A program made the translations under genes and the position numbers. The notes beneath the pieces were generated by a model that was not told the DNA's origin, did not search any database, and saw only the letters and a list, made by a program, of their open reading frames with translations. A stretch of 64,000 nt of DNA from Flavobacteriales bacterium UBA7468 (GTDB lineage: Bacteria > Bacteroidota > Bacteroidia > Flavobacteriales_D > Crocinitomicaceae): NCBI GenBank assembly GCA_002478565.1, contig DLPC01000006.1, positions 1 through 64,000 on the forward strand, written 5' to 3'. Shown here one piece after another: positions 1 through 9,600 of this stretch. Positions within the stretch are counted from its first letter, which is position 1, and every line of letters begins with the position of its first letter.

Positions 1-3000
1 CAAACGGCTCATTCAAACAAACGGTGATGCTGCCGTCTTGGCCTGCGCTTGGCATAGCATGAACGGTTACTGTTGCTGTTGCTTGGTCTGTCGCACATCC
101 ATCACTCACGATGTAGTTGAACGTGTAGGTTTGTGTTGAGGCGTAGTCTGTTGAGTTGAAGTCTGAGCCTTGGAGAACTACCGCTGGTGATGTGGCTACC
201 CACTCCCCTCCTAACGTATAGTTAGCAATGCCTAAGAATAAGTTTGCTGTTTCGCCGTAGCAGATATTCATCACTTCGCCTTCTACCCCTGCATATACAC
301 TCACTTCGCTGATTGCAATCGTGTAGGATCCTGCAGCGCCTGAACCGTCGTGCAATACGTAGTATTCAACACCTGGTGTAAGGCCACATACCGTGAAGTT
401 TGGTGCTTCGCTTGTGCCGTCGATTTCATCGTCGTTGGCACCTTCCAAGGTAAAGCTTGGTACGATGCTACAGTCTGTTCCGAAGTATACACCAATCTGG
501 CCATTGTACTCAACGCCTGTTGCGTCAATGCGAACATTTCCAGAAGCTGGTGCTACGAACTTAAACCATGTTGTGTGGTTCAAGGCATCATTTGCCCAAC
601 CTGTTGTCGTTTGTGCTCCTGTTACTGGCGGAACAATTTGTAATTCTTCTGCTGATACAGTAGCACCTGTGTTGTTGTACAACAAGCCCGGCGCACCGAC
701 AGTAATTGGGTATGCACCACATGGATTATCATTACTAATTGGCATGATCAAACTGATCGGGCCTACATACGCTGATGTATCTTGTCCACATACCGCTTGT
801 ACATAAACATCTACTGCCTGACCTGGATACCATGCTGCATTAAAGGTAGTATCTGTAAAGTTGTTGTCTAAGGCATAAACAGTACCTGTATACAATGCAG
901 AGTCTTGTGCTACTACTTGTAAGTTAAAGCCTGTTGATGGATAGAACGAAGTGTATGGTGCCCAGCTCCAGCTGCTCATCAAGCTATCTACTCCTGCAGC
1001 ACTTGCAAAACCTGTTGGGTTTGAACAAATTGGTGGTGTCTGGAAGTTAAAGAACAAACCATTACTTTGTAAACCACCATTACATGATGCATAAATATAC
1101 ATGTCGTAATTTCCTAGTGGAATCAAGTTCATTAGTTGTACGGATGCAGCAGTAACTGTTAATGTTGTTCCACTTGTCAATGGGTCAAAACCTGCCGGGC
1201 CATATACTACCGTCCATGATGTCTCGCCTGCAGCACTTGCCGTCCATGTGAACGCTGCTTCATTAGGGAAAATATAAGATGTTGTCAACGCAACTGGATT
1301 CGGACAATCTACATAATAGAAGTGTACACAGCTGTTGTTCTGTAAATACGCCTGGTTGTTCATCGATACGTTCACATTCTGTGGACCGCGTACACCAATC
1401 TCAGCATCTGCTCCATAATCCCATGTAGTTGGGTTGCCTAAAATTACATCGTCATATACGTAGTAAATCTCTTGTGTTGCCTCATCGATGATCAACTCAA
1501 AAGTGGCGCCTTCAGGCAATACCGGGAAAGCGTAATGTGCTACATTATTCCACTGTACAATAAACTTGCTATTTGGTGAAGTGCCGACTTGCTGATAGAA
1601 TACACCATTTGGCGCAATTGAAGAACCCATATCCTGTATGAATGGATATAAACCATTTCCAGATGCAGGCATTGTATATGCAACCTGAGCTGTTGTTGTC
1701 CCGAGAACTACACCACCATTGTTTCCGATTGTCATGTTAGTAACCAAGATGCCTTGATAAAGCATTGGGAATGGCAAAGTAATGCCTAGCTCGGTATCAT
1801 CCATAAGGTTAGCGTTCGTACCTGTAGAAGAAATATCTACAAATCCTCCGGTTGGACAAGTGTTATCCCATTGGATATACTGACCTTGGTTATAAGTGTT
1901 CCAAGAGATCATCGGAGACCAATAAGAAGAATCACCTGGTGTACAAACTGCACGAACTCTCGCTTGGTAAAAACTGTAAGGAGTTAATGATCCGATAGTA
2001 AATGGATGTGCAGTAGTGTAAACTAAAGTTCCGGTTCCAGGCGTAAATCCTTGTGGGCCGTATTCAACTTGCCATTGTGTTTCTGTACCACCAGGTGTCC
2101 AATCAATCACTGCGTCATTTAAGCTTGAAGAAACTAAACTAAGTGCGGTTGGTTGTGGACAAGTAGGAGGCGCAATGATGTTAACGAAGTAATCTTCAGT
2201 TTCTCCCCAAGTGTATGTTCCACATGGGTTGACACTTGTGGCTACCGTAGTTTCTACATTTACAACTCTCATACGCGTGATTCCTTGGAGTGCATTAGTA
2301 GGAACAGAAATAGTACCTATTTCTAAATGCGGACCTTGAACGGCTACAGTAGATGAATAGACCTCTTCTCCTGGATCTGTGAACAAACCATTTTGGTTGA
2401 AATCAATCCAAGCTTTAGTCCAGTTATTATAATTTCCATTACAGGTACCGATTTGTACTGAGAAAGGATAAATGACACCCGGTGCAAGTACCGGAGGAGC
2501 TACTGTTGTAGTGAAGTTAGAATACATCCCGGCTACTGATCCAGGGCCCGGTGCTGCAACACCACAGGTTGAGGTATTGTTTATAGTGTTAAGTGTTACA
2601 TTTAATATTTCTTCATCCAAAGCAGATGTAGAAGAACTTGTACAATAACAATTGACGAATGAATTTGTGGTGACACCTACTACCGTAGAAGTCGCGGTCG
2701 AGCTTGAAGCTGTACAAGTAACAACACACTGATACCACGTGTCTACAGTTTGTGCCGCTTGATAGCTGCTATTTGTTGCACCTGCAATATTGGTCCATGG
2801 ACCTGTAGCACTTGGTGCAGATTGCCACTGGTAAGTAATACCAGAAGCCAAGGTGTTTCCGCTAAGCGATAAGTTAAAAGGCACACTAGGACAAACCGCA
2901 GACACAGAAGCATTTGCAGTTCCAGCAACTACAGTTCCAGTACATGCTGTACCAGGAATATAGTGTATTTTAATAACAGGTCTGTAATTGCCGTAAGATG

Positions 3001-3577
3001 CGCTTGAAAGGGTAGTAGTTGCCGTAGCAGCTGTTCCTGAAGCCCAGCCTAAAGCAAGTCCTGTTGCCAAATCACGATTGAAATTAACTGCTCCGCTTGC
3101 TGTACCAAATTTGACATGATCAGTCATAATTTGCAGGGTGCCGCCAGTATAGATAAAAGGAGTTGTTAATGTAAAAGACTCCCATCCTGGTGCAGCTGCT
3201 ACAAAACCCTGATTGGTATTGTTGTAAACTGAGGTTGCTCCTGCGGTTAATGCCGTCCAAGCTGTACCCGTTGTAAGTGTTGTTGCACTATTGTTTGCCA
3301 ATAATATCTCAAAATTATTAGGAGCAGTAATGGTTCCTGCAGATTTTTGCCATTCGATCATGGTAATCATCGACCCTGGAGGAATCCCAGCCAACTCGGT
3401 TGAAGTGTAGATATACGCGTACTTCGAGTAATTAAATGTTGAAGTAGCAGCACTACGATAAATCGGGCCGGTTAAATAACTTGCCGTTGCAGAACCAGTT
3501 CCAATTTGGACAAATTGTGCGAATGAAATCTGAGTCAACAAAAAGAAAAATAATCCTAGCGTGTAGAGTTTTCTCAT
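1..3577 (-). CDS. Giant secreted GEVED/fibronectin-type III multidomain protein (C-terminus outside window)
   Basis: An open frame runs from an ATG at 3577 to the window edge, with 1192 residues visible and the C-terminus missing. I checked the frame at several Trp codons (2797, 1870, 1216, 568). Residues 1-20 are a Sec signal peptide ending SFA/Q. A GEVED domain (about 305-470) ends in GETEDYF at 458-464, with the usual acidic D-x-N-x-x-G stretch before it. Fibronectin-III-like segments follow (about 475-560 and 755-930), then a region resembling PPC domains (about 990-1130) and the start of a PKD-like domain. A T9SS tail is expected past the edge but cannot be seen. It lies directly downstream of a second giant secreted protein on the same strand, with a terminator and a possible own promoter (TATCTTTA, 3596-3603) between them. 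The architecture suggests a surface or released adhesin-like protein; the substrate is unknown. Confidence 0.85.
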   Translation of the reverse strand, partial: MRKLYTLGLFFFLLTQISFAQFVQIGTGSATASYLTGPIYRSAATSTFNYSKYAYIYTSTELAGIPPGSMITMIEWQKSAGTITAPNNFEILLANNSATTLTTGTAWTALTAGATSVYNNTNQGFVAAAPGWESFTLTTPFIYTGGTLQIMTDHVKFGTASGAVNFNRDLATGLALGWASGTAATATTTLSSASYGNYRPVIKIHYIPGTACTGTVVAGTANASVSAVCPSVPFNLSLSGNTLASGITYQWQSAPSATGPWTNIAGATNSSYQAAQTVDTWYQCVVTCTASSSTATSTVVGVTTNSFVNCYCTSSSTSALDEEILNVTLNTINNTSTCGVAAPGPGSVAGMYSNFTTTVAPPVLAPGVIYPFSVQIGTCNGNYNNWTKAWIDFNQNGLFTDPGEEVYSSTVAVQGPHLEIGTISVPTNALQGITRMRVVNVETTVATSVNPCGTYTWGETEDYFVNIIAPPTCPQPTALSLVSSSLNDAVIDWTPGGTETQWQVEYGPQGFTPGTGTLVYTTAHPFTIGSLTPYSFYQARVRAVCTPGDSSYWSPMISWNTYNQGQYIQWDNTCPTGGFVDISSTGTNANLMDDTELGITLPFPMLYQGILVTNMTIGNNGGVVLGTTTAQVAYTMPASGNGLYPFIQDMGSSIAPNGVFYQQVGTSPNSKFIVQWNNVAHYAFPVLPEGATFELIIDEATQEIYYVYDDVILGNPTTWDYGADAEIGVRGPQNVNVSMNNQAYLQNNSCVHFYYVDCPNPVALTTSYIFPNEAAFTWTASAAGETSWTVVYGPAGFDPLTSGTTLTVTAASVQLMNLIPLGNYDMYIYASCNGGLQSNGLFFNFQTPPICSNPTGFASAAGVDSLMSSWSWAPYTSFYPSTGFNLQVVAQDSALYTGTVYALDNNFTDTTFNAAWYPGQAVDVYVQAVCGQDTSAYVGPISLIMPISNDNPCGAYPITVGAPGLLYNNTGATVSAEELQIVPPVTGAQTTTGWANDALNHTTWFKFVAPASGNVRIDATGVEYNGQIGVYFGTDCSIVPSFTLEGANDDEIDGTSEAPNFTVCGLTPGVEYYVLHDGSGAAGSYTIAISEVSVYAGVEGEVMNICYGETANLFLGIANYTLGGEWVATSPAVVLQGSDFNSTDYASTQTYTFNYIVSDGCATDQATATVTVHAMPSAGQDGSITVCLNEPF

Positions 3578-3615
3578 AATAATATTTTAAGGTTATAAAG
3601 ATAGTGAAACCCCAA

Positions 3616-3643
3616 CAAAAAAGCCACCCCGAGGGGTGGCTTT
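3616..3643 (-). terminator. Rho-independent terminator after the 2571-residue protein
   Basis: A perfect 11-bp inverted repeat (3620-3630 with 3633-3643, arm AAAGCCACCCC) is followed on the minus strand by a run of six T (complement of 3617-3622). It sits 21 bases past the stop codon of the upstream giant gene and should separate it from the next giant gene on the same strand. Confidence 0.85.
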
Positions 3644-3664
3644 CGAATATTCAATAGGTTTTAG

Positions 3665-6600
3665 TTATTGTTTAACCACTCTGAATGTTTGTACAGAATC
3701 TGCAGCTGTAATGCGAATCATGTAGACACCAGTTGTCATGTTCGTAAGGTTCAATACAGAACCGTTTGAAACATTAGTTAAGTCAATCACTAATTTACCT
3801 TGAGCGTCAAATACTTGCGCTTTTGCAGATAGATCAGTTGGCATAGAGATGCTCAATTCACCCGTAGTTGGGTTAGGTTGAACACTCATTTGGATTTCTG
3901 CAATTTGCTCAACACTTACTGCATCAATTGTAATACAATCAGATTGGTCTGAACATCCTTGCGGTGTACTCACGATAACTGCGTATGTTCCGTTTGCCAA
4001 TGCATTGAATGTAGCAAAAGATGCATTTGGAACAGCAGTGCCTGTAGCACAGTTAATCCATTGATAGTTATAAGTGCCCGGCGTTGCAGTTAAGGTAACG
4101 TCATCAACAATTGAAGCAATTGCAACTGGAGTTGCATTGACATAAACTGTAACTTGATCTGTGCCAGCACAACCATTTGTGGTAGTACCTGTAACCGTGT
4201 AGGTTGCTGTTGTACCCGGCGTAAATGGTGCTCCGTTAGCAATACCGCCTGTCCATTGGTATGCTGTTGCTCCGGTAGCCGTTAATGAAACTTCTTCGCC
4301 TGAACAAATAGTGATGTCATTACCAGCGTTTACGTCAGGAAGGGCAACTACAGTAACTGTGACTTGATCTTGATTAGAACAGTTGTTCAAACCTGTAGCA
4401 GTAGCCGTATAAGTTGTTGTAGTTACAGGAACAAATGCAAGACCATTACTCACGTTTGGTGTCAACCATGTTACGTTTCCGTTTCCTGTTGCATTCAATA
4501 CTACTGAAGATCCTTCACAGATTGTTTGATCTGGACCAGCATTTACAGTTGGGATTGGCAATACGTTTACGTTAGTTGCGCTTGAAGAGCTACCACAAGC
4601 ATTGGTCGCTACATAAGTAAGGGTAACAACCACAGGGTCGTTTGCAGCTGGCAAATAAGTGATGGCCGCGCTAGAAATGTTTGGTGAAATAGTACCATTA
4701 CCTGAAGTTGTCCAGTATCCACCTAGACTGTTTTGTGGCACCGCACTAAATGTTGCAGCGGCATTAGCACAAACAGTTTGAGCAGCAGAAACAGTTACAG
4801 ATGGGCCAGTAGATACATTGACTTGAACTTGATCCACGTTTGTACATCCATTAGCACCAGTACCTGTAACAGTGTAGATTTGTGATGCTGTTGGGAAGAA
4901 AGGAACACCTTGAATTACGTTGTTATTCCAAACATAAGTAGCTGCTCCAGTTGCATTAAGCGTAGCGCCAGTTCCAGCACAAATTGTTTGGTCAACACCA
5001 GCGTTCACTGTTGGCAAAGCGAGGACTGTAATTGACATTTGGTCTTGATTTGTACAACCATTTGCACCCACAACTGAAACTGTCAAAGTTTGGCTATTTG
5101 CAGGGACAAACTGTGAGTTGTTCGCATAACCACCGGTCCATGTAAACGGACTTACGACCGCTGTTGGAGAAGCCAAGGTAGTTGTAGCATTTAGGATTAC
5201 AGGAGTGCCCGCACAGATTGTTTGATCTTGGCCAGCATTCACAATCGGTTGTGGCAACACGTTAACTACAACAACATCTTGGTTCTGACAACCGTTGATG
5301 TTTGTACCTACAACAGTGTAAGTCGCTGTTTGACTAGGGAAGAATGGCGTCGCGTTAGAAAGTGATAGGTTTGGATGTGTAGTTGTCCAAGCATATGTTA
5401 CAGCACCTGATCCAGAAAGTGTTACTGGAGAAGCATTACAAATTGTTTGGTCCACACCCGCATTAACTACTGGTAGAGCGTAAATTGTCAACACCGCTTG
5501 GTCATTGTTCGTACAACCTACTGAGTTTTGAACGTTTACTTGATAGGTATATGTTCCCGGTGCAGTTGGTGTTACTACTAATGTGCTACCAGTTACCGGC
5601 GCAGCAATACCACTATTCGCATAGTTGGTCATTGTCCAAGTATATGGAGCTAAACCAGTAGCATTGAATGTTGCTGTCTGATTCAAACAGATTGCTTGAT
5701 CCACACCTGCGTTCGCCGCTGGAATTGTTGAATATGTAATTTGTACATCATCCGTATCCACACAGCCATTAACATCTGTACCAGTTACTACAAATGTACC
5801 TGTAGCACCAATTTGGAAAGGAACTCCGTTTGTGACACCTGATACAGGACCACTCCAAACGTAGTTAAGTCCAGTACCAAAAGTTGCAGCTCCTGACAAA
5901 GTTGCTGCTTCTGTAGCATTATTTGAACAAATTAATTGATCCACACCAGCGTTTACAATTGGTAGAGGGTTGATTGTAATTGTATTAGAAGTTCCTGAAG
6001 AAGTACAACCTGTTGCAACATCCGTAAGTAAAATACCATAAGATGCTGTAGTTGGAGTTGTCCCTGTATTAGAAAGCGTCAAACTTCCGGATGTAGTAGT
6101 GATAGCAGGAGTTGTGTTCCACGCATAGTTATAAAGTGGTCCAGCTTCTGCCTGGAGATTGATTAGATAATCTTCTGTTTCTCCCCAAGAATAAGTTCCA
6201 CAAGGGTTTACGTTACCGATAACAGTTGTCTCCATAGAGACTACACGCATTCTTGTAAGACCTGCTACAATACCCGTTGTTGGAATTGTAATACTAGCAG
6301 TCTCAACGTGTGGGCCATTTGTAAAAGTAGCTGAAGCATAGACTGTTTCACCAGCATCAAAGAAATCACCATCGCGGTTATAGTCAATGAATACTTTCAC
6401 CATGTTATTATAAGTATAGGTAAGGTTACACGTTCCTATTTGAACAGAAAGCGGGTAAGTACTACCAGCAACAATATTTGGTGCCGCTACACTTGTCGTA
6501 TAATTTGAATATCGAGCATCTAGTGAACCTGGTCCAGGCGCTAATGTAGCACAGGTAGAAGAATTGTTTAATGTACCAAAAGTGACATTATATACCTCCT

Positions 6601-9600
6601 CATCTGCTAAACTTGTAGCATTACTATTACAGTATCCTGTAGGCTCAACCTGAGGACCAGAAACAATACTTGAAACATTCAAGTTTACCAAGCTGTTGTG
6701 ACAAGGTGTTACCGGTGTAGCTGTAACTGCAGTAATTACCGGGTTAGGATTAACAACTAAGGTTGTATTCACTTGGTTTACACAGTTTGCATTTGTACCT
6801 GTTACCGTATAAGTATATGAACCTGCTACTGTTGGTGTCAATGTACGCGTTGCACCTGTAGAAGGAGCACTCATACCGCTTCCAGGGTAAGCTGCCGTAT
6901 TCCAAGAATACGTATAAGCTGGGGAAGCAGTAGATGATGCTGTAAATGTATTTGTTGCACCCAAACAAATTGCTTGTGAAACATTTGAAGATGCAATATT
7001 AATTGCCGGTGGTGCTGTCACTGTTACAATTACCGGAACAGTTGGGCTCAAACAACCGTTTGCACCATTTTCATTGACATAGAAAGTAGTAGTTGAAGAC
7101 ACCACTGAACCATAAGTTGTTGGCCCTGCAACAATTGGAGCTCTTTTGATTACAATATCATCTAAGATAGAACCAGAAGCAATACCGCCTGAACGAGAAC
7201 GCCATACATATGCCCAGTTAGCTTTGTTTGCAGCAACAAAGGCAGCTGGCAATTGAACATTAGTAAAGATCGCCGTACCGTTGATTGTCATATTTAAGAC
7301 GCCAGCAGGGTTAATGGTAACCAAAACATCAGAAGTTGCTTCGATCCAAGAAGTATTTGGTACATATGCCAATACGCCTGGTGTTGTTGGTGTTTGGTTA
7401 GCGACGTTACAGTTATACATCAAATAAATACCTTGAGTATTTCCTGCATTTATGTAAGAATCAAAGGCAATTTTTAGTTTCGTACCTGTACCGTTTTCAG
7501 CATTTGGAACTGTAGCTAATGCATCAACATCGTCACCAAAACTGAATGCCATACCATCTGCAGTATTGGTTACACCTGCACCTTGGTTTGTATACTTGAA
7601 CGAAATTTCATGATTATTGGTATTCACTCCTGATGCGTTGACTGTTAAACCACCAGACTGAGATGCAATGTTTGTATGTAATACTAATTCACCTCCGGTT
7701 ACCGAAGCAACTCCTGAAAGTGCGGCATTAGTTAGAGTTGATGTTGCGAAGTTATTACTCCAATAAACTGCCAATGGGCCGAAATTAGAAGCCTGAGCAG
7801 AAGTAGTTGCTGCGGCATCAGTGTACCAGTTCATGGCACCTGTACCTCCGCCACCTGCAACAGAAGCAACGCTTGCTGTAGGAATTTGGAAACCACAGTG
7901 TGTAGAGTTAGTTACAACCGGAGCTGTTGGCAAAGCCAATACGGTAACCGCAGTTGTGTTTGAAGTTACTTGACAACCTGCTGCAGAAACTAACGCTGAA
8001 TAAGTTGTGTTTGTAGTTGGCGTTACAGAAAGTGGGTTGGTTGAACCAACAGCAGTTGCACCTGCTGACCACGCTGAAGCTGTGATTGCAGGAACTGCAC
8101 CACCACCATTATTTGAAGACACAATGTTTAACATGTAATCTTCATATTCACCATAGAAAGATGCACCTATAACTTGTGCATAGCTAGTAATCAAAGTTTC
8201 CATACAAACTACACGCATGCGTGTTTGTCCGTTTAGAGCAGAGGCAGGAACTAAGAAAGAACCGGTCTCAGTATGAGCGCCACCAGTAGTAGCAGCTGGA
8301 GTATAAACCATCTCACCAGCATCTGCAAACGAACCGTTTCTGTTGTAGTCAATGAAAATTGCCATTGAGTTCTGGTAACCGAATCCGGTTGTTAAACTTG
8401 CTAAAGAGAAATTGTAAGACTGCCCAGCATTAAGCGTATATGGACCAAAAGCTGTAAAGTTTGAGAAAGATCCTGCTGTACCAGTAGCAACACCAATAGT
8501 ACCGGTCAAATCATTGATTAATGAGGTGTTATTAAGAATAGTTGTTGCGCCTTGAGTAATCGTTACGTTTCCTAAATCTTCGTCTGCTGTAGGATTAGAA
8601 ACCACAGGAACTGGGTAATTTGTTGCTGGGTTTGTATTTGCCAATGAAACAGATAAGCTAGATGGCTGACCACTACAAATTGTTGCAGGGTTTGCAGAAG
8701 CAACCGCAACTATACCTAATAACGGCGCATCTGCGTATGTTGGGCCATTGAATAATGTTGTTGCAGATGAATTGGTTGCAACAACAGACCAAGTTACACT
8801 AGCGGTTACTGGCGTTGCAACAGGAATCGTTGCTGTCCAAGTTGTACCTGACGTATTTACAAGGGTAATGTTCGGTTGAGCCACACCATTGAATGCATAA
8901 GATAGAACAGCTGAAGTAACTGCACTACTAGAGGCAATGTTTAGTGTAAATGTATGGGCCGATGGTGTACAAGAAACCGCTGCAGATGGGTTTGACGCCG
9001 TTACCGTAATTTGTGGTGCCGTTGTAATTCCATTGAATTCAAATGCACCGCGGTCAGGAGCAGCACCTGTTCCTGTATAACCTGTATTTCCAGCACGAGT
9101 TGCGCCCGTGTAATCATCAGTAATACCAGAAATTTGCAATGCACCACCTTCTACTTGAGTTGTGATACCTGCAACTGGTTTCAAGAAGTTGGCATTTGAT
9201 GCGGTCAAGCTCATGAAGAAAGAACCAGCAGTTGAATAAGTGAAGGCTTCACCTGTCATACCGTAGTTATCACGTGGAGCAACCAAAGTTTGGTAGTTAG
9301 CTAGCGTTTGTTGAACAGCTGTGCCTTCCATGTAAATGACACGCGTTGCACTTGGTGTACCAGCAAACAACATGTTATTATTTGAGGCTGCATCGAAGTT
9401 GTTCAATTGAGTAGCAGTTGATCTTCTGAATGCTGCAGCTATACCTGTACCTGTTGTGCCAGAAAGGTTGATAACAATGTTGTTTCTTAACAGAAGGTTA
9501 CCCGAAGTAGCAGTAGCACTTGATGTTTGATAAATACCAGAACTAGAGAAGTTCGCTCCTGTTGAAGTAGCATTTAGGTAAATGGAGTTGTAATCAATAA

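Noticed and set aside
301..806. Open frames on both strands (up to 137 residues) in the first kilobase
   Set aside because: They lie wholly inside the continuous secreted-protein frame running 3577 to 1 and show no family features.
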